Assembly: GCA_036346225.1 (NCBI GenBank)
Contig: JARFIW010001454.1
Coordinates: 186,001-250,000, forward strand
DNA length: 64,000 nt
Reading direction: 5' to 3'
Origin: Platerodrilus igneus
Taxonomy: Eukaryota; Arthropoda; Insecta; Coleoptera; Lycidae
A model generated the notes under the pieces. It had not been told where the DNA came from. It searched no databases and saw only the letters and a program-made list of their open reading frames with translations. Made by a program: the position numbers and the translations under genes. This document shows, piece by piece, positions 54,701 through 64,000 of the stretch (the first letter of the stretch is position 1; every line of letters begins with the position of its first letter).

Positions 54701-56395
54701 ATACATCAGTAGGGTTGAAATACGGGGAAAATCCAACTCGTAGAAGTGTTATTTAAAACGCCTTAAGATTAAACACCTGCAGAATTTTAAATGTCAAGTT
54801 CTAATAATTTTGTATAAACAAACATGAAGATTCGACGTATATTGTAAACCGTCGCATGCGTTCTCTGGAAATACTAATGAGGGGTTAGTTAAATCACGTA
54901 GTAAGTCCACGTGGGTTTAGATAGCAGAGGGTCCGGAATATTGATTTTCTACCACTCAAACCAGGTTAGAAAGAGATGTAGGAAACGCATAAGCAAGAGA
55001 CAACGGTTGCATAGGCAGGATTTGTTTAGCGTCAGTAGGTCTACGATTGGTCGATATGATTAGTTTGACTTGAAACAAACACGAGGATAGTGTAGCGTAG
55101 TTTTCTGAAAATATTATAACGACGTGCCAAATTTCGCGGGATTAAATATTGGCGGAGTGCAAAATTGTAAGAATTATTATTTTAAATAAAGGATTTCGCG
55201 TTAGGTAGGTATGGAGAGGTTACATTCGAAGTGTATAAATGTTTTTGGACAACGTGGTAAAAGCCCTTAATATTTCGATCGTCCTAAACGACGTATGAAA
55301 GTCAACACGAGTTGTAAGTATGATAAAATCATTTAAATTATATTGCATAGTGGTAGCCTCTTAATTAGTACGCGGTTAGTGTGCCGAGATTACATTTTTT
55401 AATTGAGGTATCACCCATAAATTTTTAACCAACTCGTGTCGGGACATTAAGTACCGTAGATTACAGAAAATATTTGTGAAAGACGTATAATTGAAATGGA
55501 ATTTGGAATTTGGTTACACCGTGAAGGCAGCGTTAGCAGTTCAACTTAGATGGAGTTCGTCTAGTAACAGCTAGAAACGGCCTGCAGATCAGATAGAAGA
55601 AATACCTACCATCATCTACAGAGCGGAGGTCTTCTAGAAATTTCCAGGTAACGATTTGAAATTGTGATTCCTATAAACTGTAAATATTGGGGTGACGTAT
55701 GAGAGTGTTTTTCAAAGTAGTGTGGATTATTTACGTATTGAACATAATACGTGTAAATAACTTTATTATGGTATTTAACTAGAAATTTGAAGGTGTTTAT
55801 AAAGCTTTTTAACGTTCCATCAGAACGTGAAATTTTGTGAAGAGTACATGGCTTTGTTTTATTTAATGCAAAGTAGAAGGGCATACATTATGCATAATTA
55901 GCTGGGTTATCATGAGCTCACCATTCCCCAGAGTTACTTAGACTGAAAAATTAAATAAATAAATTATAAAGAAGGAATTTTAGAGAAGGTATTATTCAAG
56001 GCCCATTTACTCCGGGTACATTTTATGTGTTTGATGATTTTAAAATAAAATACAGGACATTACAAAATAAGATTTACTGAAGTGTAACGTGATCAATGAA
56101 GTATGGACAATATTGAAATTCATTTGTAATTAGTAATAAATAAAAGATTGTATGTTGGTTGTATTTTGTGGTTTTATTGCGAGTGTGTGTGTACGATTGA
56201 GAATATGCGAGTGAATCTAGATACCCAAGAGGAGGTCCAAATGAGCTAGCCGGAAGCAGTTGAAGAAGGCCATTCAACCGAGGAAGAGAGGAAAACGGGT
56301 AAGAAATATTTAATTTTGAATTTTCGAGTTTTGAAAATGTTATAAACTTTTCGAAAATATTTTGTTGGTGAAAATTTTACCCGCGTTCCACGGCA
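54701..56395. other. Unassigned non-coding region
   Basis: No domain found in any frame; ORFs are under 95 codons. I looked for the BEL2 5' LTR (TGTTCCGTCG or CACAGCA ends in reverse) and did not see it. Confidence 0.4.
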
Positions 56396-56403
56396 ATATA
56401 TAT

Positions 56404-56462
<59 letters not shown>
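56396..56462. repeat. (TA)n microsatellite
   Basis: TA tract of about 65 bases. Confidence 0.95.
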
Positions 56463-56466
<4 letters not shown>

Positions 56467-56869
56467 TGATATAATAATGGTGCCGTTTTTAAGACAACCC
56501 CAATATTTATCTAGTTTTCAACTTATATCTACAAGTTGTAGCTTTTTGGAAAGAGCATATACCAAAGAAGTTTCCTGAATAGGTGTGCACTTTTTGATAG
56601 TAACAGTTTATTTGAGTATTTTAGAGCTAAACAACTTTAATTTTTTTGGAGAATCTGCAATACCACCAAAAACGATCTGTTTCTTTTGATTAACCTTGTA
56701 GTTGTTTGCGAAACCTATCATCTAATAAAAGTGAGGCGTTCCTCTTTCAAACACAAAAAGGATTATAAAGATGCATTTAGGCGGATCTGCAAAAATTGTT
56801 GTAACTTTGAGACCATCAACAATTGGATAACAACTCCTTCGTTTGTAACAAGACCTTTGAAACACCCTG
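56463..56869. mobile_element. Possible mariner-type end fragment
   Basis: Ends at AAACACCCTG (56869) followed by TATA, the terminus style of the mariner elements at 23440 and 46340. The other end is not recognisable beyond the TA tract. Confidence 0.35.
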
Positions 56870-58816
56870 TATATATTGCTATGATAATAGGGTAGTTTAA
56901 GAGTAGGTTAAGTCATATGGGTCGTAGAATAAATATAAACAACTCCAACTTTAAGAAAAGCAAATAATTTCGAAATTATAAGAGTAAATCGATCACTCTA
57001 CATAATGTTAATTAAGAGGACACTGTATATAAAATATACGGAACTAAATGCATGAGAACATAAATATGTCTAAGTGCAGTTTACACGTACAGATAAGATT
57101 TTAAAACGCAATAAATGGCATCAAAATTAAATCACCGGAAAGCATAGATAAATTGGCATTGCAAATAGTTAACAATTACGTCGAAAATATCAACGTAAAC
57201 GCATCCTAAAATAATTCATTATTAGACAATCGTTACGTGACTAGAATAGAACACATTTGTTCAGAAAACCAATATTCTGTGGAAACAAATAAACACCAGG
57301 CGGTTCAATTATACGATAAATTAACAAACATCCAAATACGTGAGTTAATGAAAGCCAAAAGTTGGAAATCCTCGAATAAACTACAATATGCTGGATGCGG
57401 ATGTAACGAACAGAGCATTCATCGAAGATTTCAACTAAGTAATTTGTAAAAATTCCGAGTTATGCTAAATAAGGCAAAAGTATCTGCCTATATTGTAAAC
57501 ACGCCAATAAAAACAATTGGAGGAAGGGCTTATATATACGATAGTACGGAACGACATGTTAGTCTATATTCAACTGAGCAACGACTATGTTCGAAGGTGT
57601 TAAAAACTCACGTAACTAGTGAAGAAATAAATCAAAACAAATCAGATTTAGAAGTGCGAGAATTTGTGCAACGAATATAAGCCAATCTATAGATAGACGT
57701 TAGTTAAACAACTTAATTAAATTCATTTCTAATATTAACGAAACAGGGTTTTAATTGAGACGGCTGTAATTTGGAACCTTTAATTTGGGACCTTAAACTG
57801 AGACAGCTTTAATTTGGGACTTCTACCTTTGGACATACTCTAATTTTGTAGATAATTTAAAAATGAATATATTCTAATTTGGACATATTCCGATTTGGTA
57901 CGTTCTAATTTTGGATGTACTGTAATTGGTACGATTTTAATTGGAAGCAATTTATGGGAGGCGATTCTAATATGGGGCCGGCATATCAATAAGCAAAGCG
58001 GACACAGCAAGGGGATGCAGATCATAGATTAGGATGGAACTCCAGAACCCATTCCAGGTTAGCAATCTTAATACACTTTATTATTGAAAAACTGTTTTTG
58101 ATTTAATATTTGCCACACATTGTATATTTGTACGAGTCATCAAAAAAATCACTTAAAAGAAATATGAAAATGGAATAGATATCTTGGAACGTTCGAAGGT
58201 CCCTGAATATAATTAAAAGATATTTTTGCTGGCTTTCAGAAAAGCATACATCTGGTATATGTAGATATTTTGTACAAAAAGGAAAATTTTGAGTGTTGTA
58301 AATATTATCAATTATTATATTGTGTGTTCTAGAATTGCTTTATTTGATTCAATGAGATTTATTCAGTAAGCTAGTGGAAATAAAAACCTTAAAATTAATA
58401 TTTCATATAATAAAGGGAATAGCACAGCAATAAAATAGGGCATATCACAGCAGTTTTATGATTTGTCCAATCGTGGGGCGAATAGCACAGCAATTTTATG
58501 ACACCCACCGTAGGGGCTCGATAATCTTAAAATAGGGAATTTCATAGCAATTTTATGGCGACCAAATCGTAGGGGCACGAACACCACAAAAAGAAATTTA
58601 AAAATTAAAAATCGTAGAGGCTCAAACACCACAAAAAGAAATTTAAAAATTAAAAATCGTAGAGGCTAGAACACCACAAAAAGAAATTTAGAAATTAAAA
58701 ATTGTAGAGGCACAAATAAAAATTTAATTTAAAAAGCATAAGGGTTAGGATATTTAAAATCTGCAAAGAATTTTTGAAATATTAAAAATTTTAAAAAATT
58801 TTGAAATGAAATAAAA
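56870..58816 (+). other. Leader or LTR region upstream of Gypsy-2 gag
   Basis: Non-coding. Contains imperfect TTTAATTTGGGAC-like repeats (57745-57960) and AGCAATTTTATG/GCACAGCA repeats (58430-58560). It directly precedes a gag and is likely LTR and leader, but boundaries cannot be set without a second copy. Confidence 0.45.
58581..58716 (+). repeat. 45-bp tandem repeat, three units
   Basis: ACACCACAAAAAGAAATTTA starts at 58581, 58626 and 58671, period 45, in the Gypsy-2 leader. Confidence 0.9.
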
Positions 58817-59894
58817 ATGGATAAACGAATAAAGGAAACCAGAGAAGCATTAAGGAATCAAGGGGTAGAAATAGGGTCACAAGAAAACGTAATTTTACAG
58901 TATGTATTAACGGAAATGCAAGGGCAACAATTGACGCGAAGTCAAAGTGAAGAGCAGCAGATATCACAACAATCTGAAATGATATCAATCTTATTAGCGT
59001 TAACGAAGAAAATGGACAAAAGCGAAGAGGCCGTCAAGATGCAGATTAATGAAATGGGAGAAAAGTTAGGTGCCAAAATAAAAATTATAAGCGACGGATT
59101 AAAAGAAACAAATCAAACAATCGCGAAAATGCAGATACAATTTGAGAATAAATTTATTGGAATCATGGACGATGTGGATAAAGTTAGGGACGAGGTTTGG
59201 AAAGTTAAATTAGATCAGAGAACGTGTAAAAAGGAAACTAATGATCGGATTACAGATTTAGGTAAAAAGATGCGGGAAATTCAGGAAAATTGTCAGATAT
59301 GACTTAATAATGTAAATAGAGAATTAGGTAGTTTAAAATCAGAATTCGAAAATGCTAGTAGGAATCAGGGGCAATACACTAAGATAAACAGTATCAGTTA
59401 AGCAATATTCCAAATTTTACAGAGACAACAAGGTGAATCCAAAAATATTTTTGAATAATATAAGAAAATGAATACGGGGATCAACAGATGAAAGATACAA
59501 TTTAAATTTCGTTAGGTCAATGTTGAAAGGAAGCGCGGAAATATGGTTTCACTTGATAGAGAATGAGATAGAAACATTTCAGGAATTTGAGAGTAGATTT
59601 TTAAGAAAATTTTGGGGGGACAATCAACAATACAAGGCGCGAGATAATTTAATTACAGGAAAATATAATCAAAACTTAGGGATGACACGAGAAGTATATG
59701 CCATACAAAAATTCAGTATAGCGAAGCAATTAGATCTCCCGATAGAAGAAACACAAACCATAAAGTACTTAGCGGGACATTTTGGAGAAGAGATAAGACA
59801 TTATGTGATGATTCAAAATATAGTAAATAGGGAGATCTTCTTGCAATATCTACAACGTTGTGATGAGTTAGGACAGTCGTGTGGCGGAAGGTAG
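58817..59894 (+). pseudogene. Gypsy-2 gag
   Basis: ORF 58817-59302 (MDKRIKETREALRNQGVEIG) is Gln/Glu/Lys-rich and predicted coiled coil. A TGA and frame changes follow, then ORF 59520-59894 gives the retrotransposon capsid: MLKGSAEIWFHLIENEIETFQEFESRFLRKF and REVYAIQKFSIAKQLDLP. The GSA..W......I.....F...F...F box is the Ty3/Gypsy Gag signature. No zinc knuckle is readable. Confidence 0.8.
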
Positions 59895-59948
59895 GATGAT
59901 ACAAAGACGACGAGAAAACATAGTTAGAATGCAAAGGAGCAACTGATA

Positions 59949-60614
59949 ATGATAGACCAAATTATAGGGGAAATTATAGGGGAAATTTTTATAGAAATAA
60001 TTACAATAACTGCAACGATAATAATTTTAGAAGGAATTGAAACACAAGAGACACACCAAGAAGAGAAACAAAGCAAACGAACCACGACAGGACATAAATC
60101 AGTATACACTACAAGTACGACATCAGGAGCAATCAGCACAATCAATAAGAACGAACCGTACCTATGCAGAAATTACGAGTCAAGCAAGACCATCTACGTC
60201 GAATCAGGATTTTTGAATGAGGACAAACCAAGTAAGCTCTTAAGAATTAATGGATATGAACACCAGCGAGAATATATAAAATATGAAATGGAAAAGGATT
60301 TAAATAAAAGCTTATTACCGATAATTAAATTGAAAGTTGGAAATAGTAGAGGTGGAACACTCATTGATACAGGAGCAGAAGCGTTATTAGTGTCTGAAGA
60401 TTTTGTTAAACGGGAAAAGTTAATAGGGAGAATGATGCCTATTAGGAAGTTTGATTTAATAGCACCGAATAGCAAGAGATTTGCAAGTGTGAATAAGATG
60501 ATAATTCTGGAATATGAAGTGGGTAAAATGAAGTTTGAGAATGAATTTATAATAGTGCCGGGGTTAACAGTAGATGTAATATGTGATATGGTGTTACGGT
60601 TCAATTTTACGTAA
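59949..60614 (+). pseudogene. Gypsy-2 aspartic protease, end of the element
   Basis: An RNA-binding-like basic stretch in mixed frame, then a retropepsin: LLPIIKLKVGNSRGGTLIDTGAEALLVSEDF with active-site IDTGA near residue 140, and VICDMVLRFNFT at the end (normally GxDxL). It stops at 60614, and the RT expected next is absent. The next bases are unrelated and a gap lies 60 bases on, so truncation may be biological or an assembly join. Confidence 0.8.
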
Positions 60615-60675
60615 ACGTGTTTCCCAATTTTTAAATATACCTCGTTCCCAAATACGACGCCTATGATTTATTTCC

Positions 60676-60680
60676 NNNNN
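60676..60680. other. Assembly gap (five Ns)
   Basis: Five N bases. Sequence on either side does not continue the Gypsy-2 element. Confidence 0.99.
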
Positions 60681-60749
60681 AACGCACACCCCAAAGACCT
60701 AACGACCCCCCGACGCAACAAATTTACACACAAAGACAATTTTGTTCTC

Positions 60750-60880
60750 AAAGCGGCGTATACATATCTTGCTGCACGTTTTGTTTCCCAAAGCGGCTTA
60801 GCTGTTCATATTGTTTTCGAACCGGCGTATACATATCTTGCTGTGGATCTCTGTTGCCAAACCGGCTTAGCTACCCTTCT
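60750..60880. repeat. 69-bp tandem duplication
   Basis: CGGCGTATACATATCTTGCTG at 60754 and 60823, each followed by a CGGCTTAGCT box. Confidence 0.85.
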
Positions 60881-60951
60881 TACACATTTTTCTCTGCACT
60901 TACATTTTTCAACATACGTGTGTTTTGAAGTATGTTCCATTGAAAGTAATA

Positions 60952-61075
60952 TAAAGCCGGTCCTAATTCAAAACGTGCCCACAAGTATTTTACATTTGAA
61001 AGTATATAAGAATTCATGTTTTCACAACTATTTTACATTGAAATGTTTTCACAACTATTTTACATTGAAAGTATA
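60952..61075. repeat. Short repeats preceding a hairpin
   Basis: TTTTCACAACTATTTTACAT occurs twice (61018 and 61045 regions). A first copy of the hairpin arm (AAGCCGGTCCTAATTCAAAA) is at 60954-60985. Confidence 0.75.
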
Positions 61076-61162
61076 TAAGGCCGGTCCTAATTCAAGACGG
61101 TGCACGTGTATTTAACATATGTAAAATACGTGTGAGCACGTTTTGAATTAGGACCGGCCTTA
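61076..61162. repeat. 87-bp near-perfect hairpin (MITE-like)
   Basis: TAAGGCCGGTCCTAATTCAA at the left and its exact complement at the right, with inner arms GTGTATTT / AAAATACG. No coding capacity. Confidence 0.8.
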
Positions 61163-61179
61163 CCCCACTACTACTCTAC

Positions 61180-61925
61180 TCACATTAATATAATCTTTGG
61201 TTCTGATGTTATAGTTGACATATGCTGATCTATAGTGTATATATCACAAAAGCTATTCCGGTGCTCGATTGTATTTAATCCTATGGACTAGGACCATCAC
61301 AGCGTGTTCAACTTGTGCTTCTAGAGGCAACCAGTTCAGTTGCCGTAACATACTGTTAATTGGAGTCATAATATCACATTTTAGTATTACACACATTCTC
61401 TTGTTCATCAGAATTTGCAGTCATTGTACGTACTTTCTTTTGCACATAAAGAGCACAGTCTGGCAGTAGTTGAAATGTGGCAAAATTATTACATTATATA
61501 CAACACACCTAGCCCATAGTGTTAAATGGTAGAGAGTCTACTTAAAAAGCCAATTTTCTTGCCCATCTTCTTACATAATTCATCAACATGTCCAGTAAAC
61601 TTAAGTTCTGAGTCAATATAAATCCCCAAGTATTTGATTGACTTTACAATCTCAATATTACTACCATTTATAGAAATATGAATGCCACTGTCTACAAAAT
61701 CATTGTATTTTTTTGTGGAACCACTGAGTATGCCTTTTGTCTTATTCACATTCAATTTCAATTTATTTATACATAACCATTTGTAAAACTTTTCTAGTTG
61801 ATTATTAAATACTGTTATTAGATCCTTTATGTTATAACCAGATACTGACAAGTGTATCATCTGCAAACGTATTCACAAAACACTGGTCCACACTCAAGTA
61901 CATTGTAGCAATTTTATTTTCCACC
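61180..61925 (-). pseudogene. LINE-C reverse transcriptase, catalytic box to C-terminus
   Basis: NTFADDTLVS (catalytic FADD, about 61850-61880), a frameshift, then WLCINKLKLNVNKTKGILSG, IEIVKSIKYLGIYID, CKKMGKKIGFLSRLS. After stops comes MNKRMCVILKCDIMTPINSM followed by LRQLNWLPLEAQVEH, the LINE C-terminal domain. Heavily decayed below 61500. Confidence 0.82.
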
Positions 61926-63734
61926 TAATATATATATCTGTATAATCAATCCTTTTATTAAATATTAAATAATATAATACATTATAATGTTATCCAATCC
62001 ACTTAATTTAATAACATCGATTGTCCAATAAAGAACTAGTATTTAGTTCATGTTAAAAGTTAAATTCTACGGAGACAATATAAAAGCTTTTGTGTGGTAT
62101 CCTTCTTAAAACCCCCTCTACTCAATAACTGCGAGGTAATTTTGTTACTGGGCAGCAACAAGCTCGGCCGGCACTTCTAACACAGCTGGGGTTCAAGCAG
62201 GTCGAAAGTTGTTCTTAGGAGCGATGTCCGTCATTGATTTTTGCTGTTGGAAGCATGCACGGTGGAAGATTGCTCGTGTAAGCTATCTTCATAAATTGTT
62301 TTGGATGGTCCATTTTTTTGTTGAAACCAGTCGTGAAGAACGATGAAGTTTTTGTTAAAAGACCATTAGGAACAGTAAGTGAATTTGTTTCTATAATAAT
62401 AATAATTGAAATTTTCAGTGTAACTTTGGGAATAATTTATTTTAAAATATATTGCAACGTAAATTATAAATAAGCACTTTTCTGAATGGTATTCATGCGA
62501 AAATTAAATGAAAACAATTCTATTCTTGTATAATATGGAATCACATTTATAATTTATTCAAGTTAATTACAAACAACATTTGCTTTCTTGTGGTGTGAAT
62601 TACGCCTGGAACATCTGTAAATTGAAACGCAGATAATGGAAGCCAAGTGACGTGTTTTTCAGTATGCAGCGCAGCTGTTTGTTTGGAATGGAATTTTCCG
62701 TGTTAATACATTCGTCAGCTTTCAAGCAAGTATTTAGATGCAATTTGGAGTTCTGGTATGTACAAAAAAAATTATGTTCGTATGTTGTTTGAACTGTCGA
62801 CGTAGTAACGAAATAAATTTTACTTTAACCGACTTGTGTTAACTTTGAACAGGTCAAGGACAGACCTCAATTATATTTTTCGTAGTTATACGATATGAAT
62901 CTGTAATTTGTTCCTACAAATTCTTTTATTAACTCAATGAAACATCAGAAGATGTCACTACTAATTAGATAAAGTAAATTCTTATAACTTTGAGTACTTA
63001 AAAATTAAATTTTTACATTTGATATTTTATGAACAATTATCTGTAATTACCTACTGTGAAATTAAGGTAGATCTACCGTAGTTAATTTTTTCTATAAATA
63101 AGCAATTTTATGCTTTGTCAATTTGTTACATAAACCTCATTAAATAGTAATTGGTACGGATATATTCAGTACCATTCTAATTAACTCTTCCTAATTTAAA
63201 TTAACTTATAAAGGAAGACATATTTTTTGTAGAAAATTACATTATTGAATACCAGTTGAATAGATTCTTATTCTCGGACTAAAGACTATTTTTATTTAAG
63301 AGGAATGAAAGTCGATTCTGATTGTATTTAATTATTTTTGAGTTTGAATGCACAAACAGTGCTTTTCTTTGTTTAATTTGTTCACAGGTGCAATGGAGGA
63401 TTGCTAAGGTCAAGGTCGAGCCATAAGGTAAGATACTTTAAAGATTAGGAGGTCTTTAAAAATTATATAGCGGTTATAGAAAAAAGGTTTCCGCATTAGC
63501 CTTGTACAAGGGACTTGTATTAGGTCTTCTCAGTATAAAAAAATACGGTGGCGCCTTATTTTTATTGTTAGTGGTTGCAATTACACCCCGACCCACAGCT
63601 CATTCTCTACCCAGAGCATATAGTTCGACTAGCCGCTTTGCCTTTGAGATTTCCTCAACTTAGAGCCACCTTCCATCTTAATTTGCCGTGGGCTCCATTT
63701 CTAATTATCGGAATTTCTCGTTAAACTAAATCAG
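61926..63734. other. Unidentified insertion in LINE-C
   Basis: About 1.8 kb without ORFs of note. TA-rich at the lower boundary. No terminal repeats or transposon ends identified, and exact borders are uncertain by tens of bases. Confidence 0.5.
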
Positions 63735-63990
63735 AAGTAAAAAGGCTACAACATATCATTCATGTAAATTATAAAAAGTAACGATCCAAGAACACTGCCC
63801 CGTGGCACTCCATATACACTACTAGTCACTTCTGATAATCTGTCACCGTACTTTACTTTATGACCTCTATGATTCAAATAGCTAACAAACCAGTTTAAAG
63901 CAATTTTGCTTCGAGGTGATTTGATGAATATGGTGCGTAAATTGAATTCTCTATCTCACAATATTTAAGAAGTTAACTTCCTGTTTATCA
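63735..63990 (-). pseudogene. LINE-C reverse transcriptase, motif B region
   Basis: Minus-strand reading VTSSVYGVPRGSVLGSLLFI with IYMND following (rc of about 63760-63835) is RT motif B (GVPQGS.LGP.LF..Y.ND). Upstream NWFVSYLNHRGHKVKYGD precedes it as in LINE RTs. Confidence 0.78.
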
Positions 63991-64000
63991 TTGTCATAAT

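Larger units (their letters stand above)
61180..64000 (-). mobile_element. CR1/jockey-like LINE-C, split by a 1.8-kb insertion (runs out of window)
   Basis: Two minus-strand RT pieces belong together: motif B at 63735-63990 and motif C to C-terminus at 61180-61925. In intact LINEs these are only about 25 residues apart. The 61926-63734 stretch is therefore an insertion. Confidence 0.75.

Noticed and set aside
57237..57680. Two 70-codon plus-strand ORFs as host exons
   Set aside because: No recognisable domain, and they sit in the likely leader or LTR of Gypsy-2.

Overview
The window is repeat-dominated, AT-rich animal nuclear DNA, most likely from an insect or another arthropod. The basis is the mix of element families: Pao/BEL and Ty3/Gypsy LTR retrotransposons, Penelope-like elements (PLEs) with GIY-YIG endonucleases, jockey/CR1-like and RTE-like LINEs, a SINE with a Pol III B box, and mariner-type elements flanked by TA. 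The species cannot be read from the sequence. I found no convincing host gene, rRNA, tRNA or CRISPR array. Almost every coding stretch is a piece of a transposon, and nearly all are broken.

Layout. 1-9470: a Pao/BEL element (BEL1, + strand) whose protease region is split at 1814/5399 by a 3.6-kb LINE. 9471-21478: nested Penelope-like elements on the minus strand. They comprise a PLE3 tail fused to a PLE1 start, a tandem series of PLE1 copies A, B and C, and a full-length PLE2 (14111-17399) inserted next to copy A. 21479-23437: RTE-like LINE fragments with a SINE inserted in a LINE tail (15-bp target duplication). 23440-25005: a mariner-type element with 471-bp inverted repeats. 25006-26871: microsatellite and unassigned DNA. 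26872-33749: a second BEL1 copy with both LTRs, inverted relative to the first. 33750-34643: small LINE and Gypsy pol scraps.

34644-44044: a young 9.4-kb Ty3/Gypsy element with two almost identical 1.67-kb LTRs, a GTAT target duplication, and a leader holding ten degenerate copies of its own primer-binding-site motif. 44045-46339: unassigned. 46340-48239: a 1.9-kb fold-back element with arms of about 0.88 kb. 48313-50203: an inverted array of 301-bp units, each carrying a type I hammerhead self-cleaving ribozyme motif (seven motifs, four on the minus and three on the plus strand). This is the most interesting object in the window. 50475-54700: a second BEL family (BEL2, minus strand), truncated. 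54700-58816: mostly unassigned, then the leader of a second Gypsy element. 58817-60614: its gag and protease. 60676-60680: five Ns. 60700-61165: short tandem repeats and an 87-bp hairpin. 61180-64000: a LINE on the minus strand split by a 1.8-kb unidentified insertion.

How the parts relate. Metazoan hammerhead-bearing tandem repeats (retrozyme-like) and Penelope elements are known to share the minimal type I hammerhead. This window holds both, so the PLEs are plausible, unproven, partners of the 301-bp repeats. All four BEL LTR outer ends visible here abut (TA)n microsatellites. Differences between the young Gypsy LTRs are mainly homopolymer lengths, which suggests that some frameshifts in that element are sequencing errors rather than decay.
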